This document shows positions 28,538-38,276 of a DNA stretch of 64,000 bases, in pieces; positions within the stretch are counted from its first letter, which is position 1; each line of letters opens with the position of its first letter. Source of the DNA: Chitinophagaceae bacterium (lineage in GTDB: Bacteria > Bacteroidota > Bacteroidia > Chitinophagales > Chitinophagaceae); the NCBI GenBank assembly GCA_024508725.1, contig JANINS010000004.1:80163-144162 (forward strand), read 5' to 3'. A program made the translations under genes and the position numbers. The notes under the pieces are model-generated. The model did no database searches and was not told the origin of the DNA. It worked only from the letters and a program-made list of their open reading frames with translations.

Positions 28538-29299
28538 ATGAAAAGAATCATTTGCTTCAATATCTTCCTGTTACTTTCATTTTGCAGTATTGCACAGGTA
28601 GACACAAGCTTTCATATTTATTTACTCGCTGGTCAATCTAACATGGCAGGTCGTGGTGATATCGATTCTATCAGCAAGATCGTACATCCACAAGTGCTCA
28701 TGCTCGATAAAAACAATAACTGGGTTCCTGCTACAGATCCTGTTCATTTTGATAAACCAGTTGCAGGAGTAGGTCCGGCTATTTCTTTCGCTACAGAAAT
28801 GCTGGGTTCAAATCCGAAGATAAGGATCGGCTTAGTTCCTTGTGCATGGGGCGGTTCCAGCATCAAAGTTTGGGAACCCGATTCAGCTTATCTAACAGGT
28901 CATCCTTACGATGATGCAGTTCGTCGTACAAAGATCGCAATGCAGCAAGGTGTATTAAAAGGAATTTTATGGCACCAGGGCGAAAGTGACAATACACCAC
29001 AGGGTGTAGATTATTACATGGAAAAGATCAAAACATTGGTTGCACGTTTTAGAAGCGAATTCAATACTCCGGATATTCCATTCGTAGCCGGCGAGATCGG
29101 TTATTTTGTAAAAAGCCCAAGGATCAACCCCGTTTTAAACCAGATACCTCAGTATATTACCAACGCAGCAACCGTTAGTGCAGAAGGATTAACAGCAAAT
29201 GCAGATCAGATCCATTTTAATACCGCATCTGCCAGGGAGTTGGGAAAGCGTTATGCTATTGCAATAAAACAACTGCAGTTCACATTGATGAGGAAATAA
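28538..29299 (+). CDS. CE6-like acetyl xylan esterase
   Basis: A compact 253-residue SGNH esterase with signal peptide MKRIICFNIFLLLSFCSIAQ. The blocks are those of carbohydrate esterase family 6 / SASA: nucleophile Ser34 in LLAGQSNMAGRG, CAWGGSSIKVW, GILWHQGESDN and the Asp223-x-x-His226 pair in ADQIHFN. Known CE6 members deacetylate xylan, which matches the neighbours. The frame is open back to an ATG at 28439, but that would overlap the upstream gene by 95 bases and bury the signal peptide, so the ATG at 28538, 4 bases after the upstream stop, is chosen. Confidence 0.9.
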   Translation: MKRIICFNIFLLLSFCSIAQVDTSFHIYLLAGQSNMAGRGDIDSISKIVHPQVLMLDKNNNWVPATDPVHFDKPVAGVGPAISFATEMLGSNPKIRIGLVPCAWGGSSIKVWEPDSAYLTGHPYDDAVRRTKIAMQQGVLKGILWHQGESDNTPQGVDYYMEKIKTLVARFRSEFNTPDIPFVAGEIGYFVKSPRINPVLNQIPQYITNAATVSAEGLTANADQIHFNTASARELGKRYAIAIKQLQFTLMRK

Positions 29300-29421
29300 T
29301 TTTTTGATTCCGGCTTCATAACTTTCATCATCATTTGTTGCGTCGCACACTTGTACTTTTAAATCCTTATTCAACATATAGCACACAAACTTTTTTTGAT
29401 TATTCTAAACAGTTCAAATTA

Positions 29422-31650
29422 ATGAGAAGGTATAAACTTTTACTGCTTGTATTAACAGTGATCTCTTTCACCTCACTTCATGCACAAGATCCGGTGATCG
29501 AAAAAAAGGTGAATGCACTGCTAAAACAAATGACATTGGAAGAAAAGATCGGGCAGTTAAATCAATACACCGGAAGAATATTTACAGGTCCGCAAAGCAC
29601 TGAAAAAACCAACCTTCAAACCGAGATAAAAAATGGCTGGGTAGGTAGCATGCTAAACGTGAAAGGTGCCAGGAGTACCAGGGAAGTACAGGAACTGGCA
29701 ATGCAAACTCGTTTAAAGATCCCTCTGTTATTCGGCCTGGATGTGATCCATGGTTATGAAACGATCTTCCCCATCCCTTTAGCCGAAGCAGCATCATGGG
29801 ATATGGATGCCATTAAAAGATCGGCACAGGTCGCAGCAGCCGAAGCTGCCGCTAACGGTATTCACTGGACGTTTGCTCCAATGGTAGATATTGCACGAGA
29901 TCCAAGATGGGGTAGAATAATGGAAGGTGCTGGTGAAGATCCTTATCTCGGCAGTTTAATAGCGATCGCAAGAGTAAAAGGATTCCAGGGAGAACATCTT
30001 GGAGATACATTAAGTATAATGGCTTGTGCAAAACATTTCGCTGCTTACGGTGCAGCGATCGCCGGAAGAGATTACAATGCTGTAGATATGAGTGATGTTG
30101 AACTGTGGCAAACATACCTGCCTCCGTTCAAAGCAGCAGCCGATGCAGGAGTTGGAACATTCATGAACTCTTTTAATACACTTAATGGCATTCCGGCTAC
30201 AGGTAACGATTACCTGCAACGTACGATACTCAAACGTAAATGGAATTTCAAAGGTTTTGTAGTGAGTGATTGGAACAGTGTTGGCGAAATGTTGAAATGG
30301 GGATATGCAAGTGATTCTGCAGATGCTGCCATTAAAGCACTAACGGCCGGCAGCGATATGGATATGGAAGGAAGGATCTATCGCCGTAAACTGGTTCAGT
30401 TGGTAAAAGAAAAGAAGATCAACATCGCACTGGTTGATGATGCCGTGAAAAGAATACTCTATAAAAAATTCGAACTGGGTTTGTTTGATGATCCTTTCCG
30501 TTTTTCGGATGAAGCTCGTGAGAAAACAATAACAAGCGATCCGCAGCACAGGCAAATTGCACGAGATGTTGCCAGGAAATCAATCGTGCTATTGAAGAAT
30601 AATGATCAACTACTTCCATTAGCACCCTCTGATAAAACGATCGCTATCATCGGGCCAGCTGCCAAAGCAAAAAGAGACATGGCTGGCAGCTGGACGGTTA
30701 ATACTGACAGTACAACTTTCATTAGCTTGTATGAAGGATTGGCATCAAGGATGAGTAGTGATAAACTCTTATATGCAAAAGGTGGAACAGTACAACACAG
30801 TACGGGTGAAGAAATAAATGAAGCAGTTGCAGTAGCCACTAAAGCAGATGTTATCATTCTGGCTGTTGGTGAAACCTGGGACATGAGCGGAGAATCAAAA
30901 TCACGTGCCGATCTACGTTTGCCGGGAGACCAGGAAAAACTCTTTACTGCATTACAGCAAACCGGTAAGCCTATCATTGTTGTGATCATGGCTGGCCGTC
31001 CATTAGTCTTTAATAATATTGCGGATAAAGCCCACGCAATTCTATACACATGGTGGCTTGGCAGCGAAGCAGGTAATTCGATCTGCGATGTATTGTTTGG
31101 TAATTACAATCCATCAGCAAAATTACCCGCAACATTCCCGAGATCTGTTGGACAGATACCGCTGTATTACAATCACACCATAACCGGCAGACCATATAAC
31201 ACTCAAAAAAGTAAACAATATTTGTCGGTTTACATTGATGAAGAAAATACACCACGATATGCATTTGGTTATGGACTTAGCTATACAACTTTCGAATACA
31301 GCGATCTGAAGCTGAGTAAAACATCGATTACAAACAATGATTCGATCATCGTTACTTTCAAACTAAGCAATACAGGTATATATACCGGGGAAGAAGTAGC
31401 TCAATTATACCTGAGAGATGAAGTGGCATCTATTGTTCGTCCTGTGAAGGAGCTCAAAGATTTTGCGAAAGTTCAACTGGTACCGGGTGAAACCAAAGAG
31501 ATCAGGTTTGTTATTGCCAAAGAGAAACTTTCATTTTATAATAAGGAGTTGCAATGGGTAACAGAACCAGGAAAGTTCCAGTTGATGATCGGTACTGCAT
31601 CAGACAATATTAAACTCCACAGTTCTTTCGAGCTGGTAAATGGTAAATAA
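29422..31650 (+). CDS. GH3 beta-glycosidase (beta-glucosidase/beta-xylosidase type)
   Basis: A 742-residue enzyme, BglX-like in layout. Signal peptide to about residue 22 (SLHAQ), N-terminal TIM-barrel-type domain with GLDVIHGYETIFPIPLAEAASWD, APMVDIARDPRWGRIMEGAGEDPYLG, KHFAAYG and nucleophile Asp283 in GFVVSDWNSVGE. The alpha/beta sandwich follows, then an FN3-like C-terminal domain (TGEEVAQLYLRDEVAS). Likely role: removing terminal sugars from imported oligosaccharides in the periplasm. Glucose versus xylose specificity cannot be settled by eye. The open frame extends to 29335, but the ATG at 29422 gives a clean signal peptide. The 122-base gap upstream is the largest inside the locus since SusC, so the gene may also have its own promoter. 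Confidence 0.92.
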   Translation: MRRYKLLLLVLTVISFTSLHAQDPVIEKKVNALLKQMTLEEKIGQLNQYTGRIFTGPQSTEKTNLQTEIKNGWVGSMLNVKGARSTREVQELAMQTRLKIPLLFGLDVIHGYETIFPIPLAEAASWDMDAIKRSAQVAAAEAAANGIHWTFAPMVDIARDPRWGRIMEGAGEDPYLGSLIAIARVKGFQGEHLGDTLSIMACAKHFAAYGAAIAGRDYNAVDMSDVELWQTYLPPFKAAADAGVGTFMNSFNTLNGIPATGNDYLQRTILKRKWNFKGFVVSDWNSVGEMLKWGYASDSADAAIKALTAGSDMDMEGRIYRRKLVQLVKEKKINIALVDDAVKRILYKKFELGLFDDPFRFSDEAREKTITSDPQHRQIARDVARKSIVLLKNNDQLLPLAPSDKTIAIIGPAAKAKRDMAGSWTVNTDSTTFISLYEGLASRMSSDKLLYAKGGTVQHSTGEEINEAVAVATKADVIILAVGETWDMSGESKSRADLRLPGDQEKLFTALQQTGKPIIVVIMAGRPLVFNNIADKAHAILYTWWLGSEAGNSICDVLFGNYNPSAKLPATFPRSVGQIPLYYNHTITGRPYNTQKSKQYLSVYIDEENTPRYAFGYGLSYTTFEYSDLKLSKTSITNNDSIIVTFKLSNTGIYTGEEVAQLYLRDEVASIVRPVKELKDFAKVQLVPGETKEIRFVIAKEKLSFYNKELQWVTEPGKFQLMIGTASDNIKLHSSFELVNGK

Positions 31651-31764
31651 TGGTTAGTTAAGAATTAGTAGCGAAAAAAGTCCCCATTTTTACCGAACGT
31701 TGAAGTGAGTGACACAACGAAGACGACATGAAAAACAAATGTAGAAAAACCAAAAAATATTTTA

Positions 31765-32949
31765 ATGAATCTTGAACAAACATGGAGATGGTATGGCCCA
31801 AATGATCCTGTATCTCTGGCCGACGTAAAGCAGGCTGGTGCAACAGGAGTGGTTACGGCATTGCATCATATACCCAATGGTGAAGTGTGGACCACAGAAG
31901 AGATATTAAAACGAAAGTCTGAAGTAGAAGCAGCAGGTTTGGTATGGTCAGTGGTAGAAAGTGTACCAGTGCATGAAGACATTAAGAAACAAACGGGGAA
32001 TTACCTTCAGTACATTGATAATTACAAGCAGTCCCTCAAGAATCTTGGTGCATGCGGTATTGATATTGTTTGTTACAATTTTATGCCGGTGCTGGATTGG
32101 ACAAGAACAGATCTTGATTACCCGATGCCCGACGGATCAACAGCGTTGCGTTTTGAAGCTGCCGCATTTGCTGCGTTCGAATTGTATTTATTAAAAAGAC
32201 CCGGAGCAGAAGAAAGTTATAATGAAGATCAGAAGAAAAAAGCAAAGCAATATTATGAGGAACTGAGTGATGCGAACAAAGCTTTGCTGGTAAAGAATAT
32301 TATTGCAGGATTACCAGGTTCTGAAGAAGGATATACAATCGAGCAGTTTTTAAAAGTGTTGGAAACGTATAATGGTATTGATGCAACGAAGTTGAAAGAG
32401 CATCTTTTCTATTTTCTGCAACAGGTAATTCCGGCAGCAGAAGAAGCTGGTGTGTTGATGTGTATCCATCCTGATGATCCGCCATATCCTATACTGGGTT
32501 TACCGAGAGTGGTGAGCACGGAACAGGATATTGTTGAGATATATAACGTTGTTCCAAGCAGAAATAATGGATTAACATATTGTACCGGTTCGTTTGGTGT
32601 AAGAGCAGATAATGATCTTCCGGGAATGATTGAAAGACTTGGCGATCGCATTCATTTTATTCACCTGCGTAGTACAAGAAGAGATGCTGATGGTAATTTC
32701 CATGAAGCAGATCATTTAGATGGAGATGTAGATATGTATGCTGTAATGAAGGCTTTAGTGAAAGAGCAACAAAAAAGAGCTGCTGCAGGAAGAAAAGATC
32801 TGCGTATGCCATTCAGGCCGGATCATGGACACAAGATGCTGGATGACCTTAAAAAGAAAACCAATCCAGGCTATTCTGCCATTGGAAGATTGCGTGGCCT
32901 TGCAGAATTACGAGGACTGGAATTGGGTATCAGGCGAAGTATGGCTTAA
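31765..32949 (+). CDS. uxuA: Mannonate dehydratase
   Basis: A 394-residue cytoplasmic enzyme that dehydrates D-mannonate to 2-keto-3-deoxy-D-gluconate in hexuronate catabolism. Family blocks are clear: N-terminal [26 protein letters not shown], metal-site region [41 protein letters not shown] and C-terminal [14 protein letters not shown]. Length is normal. It is the last gene of the locus and ends at a strong terminator. Its presence implies that glucuronic acid is released from the polysaccharide, as from glucuronoxylan. Uronate isomerase and mannonate oxidoreductase genes are not in the window and must lie elsewhere. Confidence 0.96.
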   Translation: MNLEQTWRWYGPNDPVSLADVKQAGATGVVTALHHIPNGEVWTTEEILKRKSEVEAAGLVWSVVESVPVHEDIKKQTGNYLQYIDNYKQSLKNLGACGIDIVCYNFMPVLDWTRTDLDYPMPDGSTALRFEAAAFAAFELYLLKRPGAEESYNEDQKKKAKQYYEELSDANKALLVKNIIAGLPGSEEGYTIEQFLKVLETYNGIDATKLKEHLFYFLQQVIPAAEEAGVLMCIHPDDPPYPILGLPRVVSTEQDIVEIYNVVPSRNNGLTYCTGSFGVRADNDLPGMIERLGDRIHFIHLRSTRRDADGNFHEADHLDGDVDMYAVMKALVKEQQKRAAAGRKDLRMPFRPDHGHKMLDDLKKKTNPGYSAIGRLRGLAELRGLELGIRRSMA

Positions 32950-32965
32950 GAAATAGCAGGATATA

Positions 32966-32996
32966 AAAAACCTCGAAGTCAACCTTCGAGGTTTTT
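32966..32996. terminator. Bidirectional terminator between uxuA and the reductase gene
   Basis: A perfect 13-base inverted repeat (AAAAACCTCGAAG / CTTCGAGGTTTTT) with a 5-base loop at 32966-32978 and 32984-32996. It has T runs on both strands and is placed between convergent genes, so it can stop transcription from both sides. Confidence 0.9.
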
Positions 32997-33016
32997 ATTT
33001 TTTAGATCATGAAGGT

Positions 33017-33571
33017 TTATGCTTTAACATGTTTAGCAACCCAGGAAGTATAAGCTTCAATGAATTTATGGAGGAAACTTGCTGTTGAGTCATTTGTTAT
33101 GTTGCCTTCTTCATCAAACAACTTTGCTGCTCCACCAATATACGCTTCTGGTTGTTGCAGGGTAGGCACATTCAGAAATACAAGCGATTGTCGCAAGTGA
33201 TGATTTGCGCCAAAGCCACCCATATTGCCGGGAGATACACTGATTATCGCACCAGGTTTATTATCCCATACACTTTTTCCATACGGACGAGAACCTACAT
33301 CGATCGCATTTTTAAGAACGCCTGGTACAGAACGATTGTATTCCGGCGTTATAAATAGTAATCCCTGGCATTCGCTTACCTGCTGGCGAAATGTTTGCCA
33401 TTGTGCAGGAGGATTTACATCGAGGTCTTCGTTGTACAAAGGCAGTGATCCGATATCGATGATTTGTAATTGGAGCGAATCTGCTGCCATTTTGCTAAGT
33501 GCCTTTGCCATTTTCAGGTTGAGCGATGCTTTGCGTAAGCTTCCTACGATAACTGCAATTTTATAAGGCAT
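33017..33571 (-). CDS. NAD(P)H-dependent FMN reductase
   Basis: A 184-residue flavodoxin-like reductase. The FMN phosphate loop is near the N-terminus (VIVGSLRKASLN), followed by LPLYNEDLD, the signature FITPEYNRSVPGVLKNAIDVGSRP and a SPGNMGGFGANHHLRQSL block. Relatives transfer hydride from NAD(P)H to FMN and reduce quinones, azo compounds or chromate; the physiological substrate is not evident. It is a monocistronic minus-strand gene with no link to the sugar locus apart from sharing the terminator. Confidence 0.92.
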   Translation of the reverse strand: MPYKIAVIVGSLRKASLNLKMAKALSKMAADSLQLQIIDIGSLPLYNEDLDVNPPAQWQTFRQQVSECQGLLFITPEYNRSVPGVLKNAIDVGSRPYGKSVWDNKPGAIISVSPGNMGGFGANHHLRQSLVFLNVPTLQQPEAYIGGAAKLFDEEGNITNDSTASFLHKFIEAYTSWVAKHVKA

Positions 33572-33775
33572 GGTGCAATATTTTTAGTTTAGTGTTTAAT
33601 ACAAACGATCCCTTTACACTAAGATCGTTTATTTATTACATCTGAAGCATTGCACCAATTAATTTGGCGACCAGTATCATAGCAGCCACCTTCATAACAC
33701 CTCCTGATGAGCTTCCTATTTGCTTCATACCTGGTTCATGTTAAAAACGGCAGTGCTTTTGCATTTAACACCTGC

Positions 33776-34252
33776 ATGGATAAAGCAATAAAGCAAAATG
33801 CATCGATGCAGCGTGTGGCGCAACTCACCAGGTTGATGGACAAACAGTTTGTTATTCCAGGTACTAATTTGCGTTTTGGACTGGATGGCATATTGGGCTT
33901 AATACCTGGCTTTGGTGATGTGTCCGGCTTTGCTGTGTCATGTTATCTTATTGCCGTGATGGCAAAGAATGGCGCCAGCAGCTATGTGATGGCAAGAATG
34001 GTATTGAATGTACTTATCGATACGATCATCGGTTCTATTCCTTTTATCGGCGATATATTCGACTTTGCTTTCAAATCAAACAGTCGCAACCTGCGACTGA
34101 TGCAGGAACATTTTGTAGAAGGACGTCACCGTGGCAGTGCCTGGAAATTGATCATACCAATCATCATCATTTTATTGCTGATCATGATCGGTGGAATATG
34201 GCTGGCATGGACACTGGTAAGCCGTTTATTTAATGCAGGTATTTTTGAATAA
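33776..34252 (+). CDS. DUF4112 family membrane protein
   Basis: A protein of about 158 residues. The core TRLMDKQFVIPGTNLRFGLDGILGLIPGFGDVSG and the repeat-like IGSIPFIGDIFDFAFKSNSRN are the signature of DUF4112. The C-terminus is a strongly hydrophobic helix (about 120-150, IIPIIIILLLIMIGGIWLAW). Function is unknown for the family. The frame is open to 33707, but the 23 extra residues are unlike the family and the ATG at 33776 places MDKAIKQN directly before the domain. It converges with the kinase gene at 34278 with no visible terminator between. Confidence 0.85.
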   Translation: MDKAIKQNASMQRVAQLTRLMDKQFVIPGTNLRFGLDGILGLIPGFGDVSGFAVSCYLIAVMAKNGASSYVMARMVLNVLIDTIIGSIPFIGDIFDFAFKSNSRNLRLMQEHFVEGRHRGSAWKLIIPIIIILLLIMIGGIWLAWTLVSRLFNAGIFE

Positions 34253-34277
34253 GTACATACTGAGGTAGCTTGTTCAT

Positions 34278-37205
34278 TTATTGCGTATTACTGTATCCAC
34301 TCTTCTTTTGTGCCTTTAACCATGCATCATATAAAGCAGATGGTAAAATAATTCTTGTAATGTTTCCAGGATTTGAAACAGAATCGGAAGCTGGTTCCAT
34401 GTACAGCGATATAGTATCGGAAGAAAAGTGACTTAAGGCTTTTATTCGTTTGCTAATCAGTTCCATGCCCCGACTTCTTCGACCTGTATTCCGTTTCATT
34501 GACCTGCTGTTATCAATTCCGATTCCGTTATCCTTGATCGAGATATGCAGATGATTATTTTCTTCTTTCATAACAATTTCGATCTCACCGGTTGTATGAG
34601 AAGGCATTATACCATGCAGCACTGCATTTTCGAGTAAAGGTTGAATAATCATGGTTGGTATCATCCATCCCTCTACGTCAAGATTATCAGCAATGTTAAT
34701 TGAGTAGCTGAACTTATCTGTGAATCGCATTTGTTCCAGTCGAAGGTATATTTTGATATTTTCTATTTCCTGGTCAAGCGGAATAAATGATTGATGTGCA
34801 GCCTCAAAGTTTTTCCTTATCAGTGAAGCGAAATCACTTAAATAATGATTTGCCTTGTAACGATCCTGGACGTTTATATAATGTTGAATGCTATTTAGGG
34901 CATTGAACATAAAATGAGGATTCATCAAAGAAGTGAAGGCCTGTTGTTCCAATGAAGCGGTTTGCAGAACAGCCATTTCTTTTACAATCTTTGCTTCTTT
35001 TCTTTTTCTTATACGGCGGGTTATGATATAAATGATTAATAATTGTATAATGCCGATAACAATCAGCCAGAACCAAAATGTTTTCCAGAAAGGCGTATCG
35101 ATCTTAAATTCAACAAATAGTATATCGTTACCTGAGTTGCCATTTACATCTACGGCTCTCACACGAATTTTATGAAGTCCGCTGTTGAGTTGCAAAGTGA
35201 GTGTTCTGCCTGGAAGGTCTATCCAGCCTTTGGATTCATCAATAGAATATTGAAGGTTTCTAAAGTGTCCATTTAATTCTATTGCTGCAAATTGCATGGC
35301 GATATCCTGTTGTTCATGTGTAAGATGATAATGTGTGGTGATCATTGTATCTCGTTGATTGATACTGATACGTACTAACTTAACAGGGATATTAAACTTA
35401 GGCAAATCAAAATGTGGAGGTATAACTGATAGTCCACTCCCGGTAGCCACATACATTGTATCGTTCACGTACAACAGGTCGTTGATTTCATTGCTCTTTA
35501 AACCATCATTTATTGATAGGTTTTGAATGGAATAACCGATCGTGTTATTGTCCAGCTTATAAGTAATGATGCTTAGTCCTTGTGCGGTTCCTAACCATAC
35601 CTCTCCAGGTTTTCCGGAGCTTATTGTACGGCAGGCTTTGCTAATGATACCTTGTGTATTATCTATAGCGGATAGTACCATTCCATTTTTTATAGCAACT
35701 ACTCCGTTTCCTGAAGTGGCTGCCCAAACAATACCATCAGGAGTAATACAAAGTGCTGCGATCCTGTTCGCTAATAAGGGGTTTAATGATGCAAGAGAAG
35801 TGAATTTATTATTGTTATAATTGTAAGTATGCAAGCCATCGGTAGAACCCATATAAATAAGCCCGTCTTCAGTCTTCGTTAAAGCGGTAACTCTCTTATA
35901 TCGAAAACTATTTATGGTTTTGTTTGTTCGTGTATTTATAATTACTATTCCACCACTGCTACCAACTATTAGAATGGAGTCGTTATACAATAGCCCCGTT
36001 TTACCAGCCGGATATGCAACTGCCCTTTTATAATTAAGGAAAATACCATCTTCCGAGATTGTGTAAACCTGGTTGGCAGCTATGATGATCTTTCGCTGAC
36101 GTGAAGGTGTTTTTTTTATCACCTCGTGTTTAATAATTTTTCTTTTTGTTATCTCTATTACCTCACCATAATAATTACCTGCCAATAAACTTGATCCTTT
36201 CGTAGCAAGGCTTATAAAATTCGTTCTGCTGAACCCAGCAGGCATTTCAATAGAAGCCATCTGCTTTTTGCGATATACCAAAAGTCCTTTATCAATTGTA
36301 CTGATCCAGGTGTTCTCTTTACTATCGTTATAATATCCATTGGGTAAATAGGCACCACTGTAGATATTATCAAGCTTTCCGTTCGATTTTTCGTACACAT
36401 AAACTTTACCGGAATTAGTAATCACGTAAAATTTTGATCTTGTAAACGAGAGGTGAAAAAAAGGTTCAAGGGTTTTTATGGTATCTGTTTTAAATCGTAA
36501 CGGATCGGTTTTAAAGCCGGAATAGATTAATAAATAATTATCATTTTTTTTATAAACAAAAAAGCGATTGTTGTCAAAGAGAAGAAAATAATAACCCACA
36601 TGATGCCTGTTGGTTTCTACACTGTCTATGTTTTCTCCATCCAATGTTTCACCTATATAACTACGTTTGTTAAGGCTTCTCCACCAGAGGACGGAACCAG
36701 TTTTGGTTGTACTGATATAGATCTGGTTACGTCGATCGTAATCATGTCTCTCTGATACTTTTTTATTGATAAATATTGTTGATCCGTTTTCATTCTGGTA
36801 CCTTACACCACCATTTGGTAGAGCAAAAAGAATCATACCGGTTGTTCCAAACATTTTTAGTGTGCTGTCTTCCTTTGAACTGATAAATCGATTTCTCACC
36901 TCGTCAAAATATGCAGGACCCTGTTTAAAGCAGTTGATCCATATTGTTCCATCATTTTCCTTGGCGATTTGTAATACTTCATTATCGGGTAAGCCATGTT
37001 CTGTAGTAAACACCTGGAAATACCTGCCGTCGAATCTTGCAATACCTGCATCTGTGGCGATCCATAAAAAACCATGATCATCTTCAATACATTGATACAC
37101 ATGATTGCTGGGCAAACCATCGTTAACCGTAAAAGCAGTGTACTCCTGTGCTAAGGTAGTTTGCAGAAGAAGTATAAGCGAAATGCATGTGCAGAAGGCT
37201 TTCAA
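34278..37205 (-). CDS. LytS-type sensor histidine kinase with periplasmic propeller domain
   Basis: A 975-residue membrane sensor kinase. Signal peptide to about residue 19, Reg_prop beta-propeller repeats (VNDGLPSNHVYQCIEDDHGFLWIATDAGIARFDG onward, to about 630), Y_Y_Y-like domain (about 635-700), a membrane helix (about 705-735), a His_kinase domain with phospho-acceptor His764 in NPHFMFNALNSIQHY, and an ATPase domain with DNGIGIDNS and RRSRGMELISKRI. The cognate LytTR regulator lies 38 bases upstream in the same transcript, regulator first. The ligand is unknown; the large divergent operon at 38277 is the likeliest target by position. Confidence 0.93.
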   Translation of the reverse strand: MKAFCTCISLILLLQTTLAQEYTAFTVNDGLPSNHVYQCIEDDHGFLWIATDAGIARFDGRYFQVFTTEHGLPDNEVLQIAKENDGTIWINCFKQGPAYFDEVRNRFISSKEDSTLKMFGTTGMILFALPNGGVRYQNENGSTIFINKKVSERHDYDRRNQIYISTTKTGSVLWWRSLNKRSYIGETLDGENIDSVETNRHHVGYYFLLFDNNRFFVYKKNDNYLLIYSGFKTDPLRFKTDTIKTLEPFFHLSFTRSKFYVITNSGKVYVYEKSNGKLDNIYSGAYLPNGYYNDSKENTWISTIDKGLLVYRKKQMASIEMPAGFSRTNFISLATKGSSLLAGNYYGEVIEITKRKIIKHEVIKKTPSRQRKIIIAANQVYTISEDGIFLNYKRAVAYPAGKTGLLYNDSILIVGSSGGIVIINTRTNKTINSFRYKRVTALTKTEDGLIYMGSTDGLHTYNYNNNKFTSLASLNPLLANRIAALCITPDGIVWAATSGNGVVAIKNGMVLSAIDNTQGIISKACRTISSGKPGEVWLGTAQGLSIITYKLDNNTIGYSIQNLSINDGLKSNEINDLLYVNDTMYVATGSGLSVIPPHFDLPKFNIPVKLVRISINQRDTMITTHYHLTHEQQDIAMQFAAIELNGHFRNLQYSIDESKGWIDLPGRTLTLQLNSGLHKIRVRAVDVNGNSGNDILFVEFKIDTPFWKTFWFWLIVIGIIQLLIIYIITRRIRKRKEAKIVKEMAVLQTASLEQQAFTSLMNPHFMFNALNSIQHYINVQDRYKANHYLSDFASLIRKNFEAAHQSFIPLDQEIENIKIYLRLEQMRFTDKFSYSINIADNLDVEGWMIPTMIIQPLLENAVLHGIMPSHTTGEIEIVMKEENNHLHISIKDNGIGIDNSRSMKRNTGRRSRGMELISKRIKALSHFSSDTISLYMEPASDSVSNPGNITRIILPSALYDAWLKAQKKSGYSNTQ

Positions 37206-37243
37206 TTAGCTGGTTTAGATGTATAAGTTACGTAAACTATCCA

Positions 37244-38029
37244 CTATTTACCAAACATGAGGCTGGAGGATTTCATCTTTTCCAGAAAACTATCAAGTTG
37301 TCGGCGACTAATACTCCATTGGTTGCCGTCAGTCATTTTAACGATACCTCCATCTGTGCTTGAATATTCCTTTATGTATCGTAGATTAACGATGTACGAT
37401 TTGTGTATTCGTGCAAATAAAGAAGTGTCTAGTAAATCTTCAAAGTCTTTCAGGGTTTTGCTGATCACCATTTTTTGCATATTACTCAAATGAATGATTG
37501 TATAATTACTGTCTGCCTGCAGCGAAACGATATCGTCTACTTCAATAAAGATGATACCACCTAATTGGGGTAAAGCTATTTTCTTTGGCAAGCCTTTTAG
37601 ATGAACTGTTTGTAGTAATGCCTGCAATAATTCCTGATTCTGATCTTTTGATGTATCGTTGTTGTCAAACGAAGACTTAAGCTTTTCTACTACAAGCTGT
37701 AACTCTTCGATCTTAACGGGTTTTAGAAGATAATCCAGTGCATTTGCTTTAATTGCTTGTATGGCATACTGATTATAGGCCGTTACAAATATTACTTTGA
37801 AGTGTTTTTGCGAAAGACTGCCGAGTAATTCAAATCCGTTCTCTCCCGGCATTTCAATATCGAGAAAGATCACATCAGGCGTATTGGTTTTGAGCCAATC
37901 TCTTGCTTCTATGGCATTCCTGGCTTTAGCGCAAACCTGTATGTTATCACAATCGTTCTCTAATAAAAAAGAGAGACTTTCCAGGTTATTGCTCTCGTCA
38001 TCTACTAATAAAGCCTTTATCATTTTCAT
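37244..38029 (-). CDS. LytTR-family response regulator
   Basis: A 261-residue regulator with a receiver domain (acidic pair in ALLVDDES, phospho-acceptor Asp57 in DVIFLDIEMPGENG, Lys in LLKPVK) and a LytTR DNA-binding domain in the C-terminal half (IFIEVDDIVSLQADSNYTIIHL, LDTSLFARIHKSYIVNLRYIKEY). It is transcribed with the LytS-type kinase at 34278 and divergently from the operon beginning at 38277. An in-frame ATG two codons later (MIKALL) is an equally possible start. LytTR domains usually bind pairs of direct repeats; such repeats lie in the upstream gap. Confidence 0.94.
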   Translation of the reverse strand: MKMIKALLVDDESNNLESLSFLLENDCDNIQVCAKARNAIEARDWLKTNTPDVIFLDIEMPGENGFELLGSLSQKHFKVIFVTAYNQYAIQAIKANALDYLLKPVKIEELQLVVEKLKSSFDNNDTSKDQNQELLQALLQTVHLKGLPKKIALPQLGGIIFIEVDDIVSLQADSNYTIIHLSNMQKMVISKTLKDFEDLLDTSLFARIHKSYIVNLRYIKEYSSTDGGIVKMTDGNQWSISRRQLDSFLEKMKSSSLMFGK

Positions 38030-38096
38030 ACCATAGGAAAGATACTTAATGTTGATGTCCCGCTTAATTATTTGAGCAAGTAATCTGTCTGGATGT

Positions 38097-38165
38097 GTGA
38101 GTGATGAAAATTGGTGAGTGAATGGTTCTACGAAGTTTTATTGACAGGAGTTCACCATTCACTCA
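38097..38165. promoter_or_regulatory. Direct and inverted GTGAGTGA-type repeats in the divergent gap
   Basis: GTGAGTGATG at 38097-38106 is repeated as GTGAGTGAATG at 38114-38124. In addition TGAGTGAATGGT (38115-38126) has an exact inverted copy ACCATTCACTCA at 38154-38165, 27 bases away. The cluster lies between the LytTR regulator and the giant operon, where an operator is expected. LytTR proteins typically use two direct repeats, so the direct pair is the more telling element. The binding role is inference. Confidence 0.45.
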
Positions 38166-38276
38166 TTCTATCGCTTAGTTCACACAACCGCCACTGCCAA
38201 TTACACATGCCCGGTTGTAGTGGCTTTATGTCTTGTTTACTTTAGTCGTTGTTACGTTGTTAAACATTTCCGCCCA

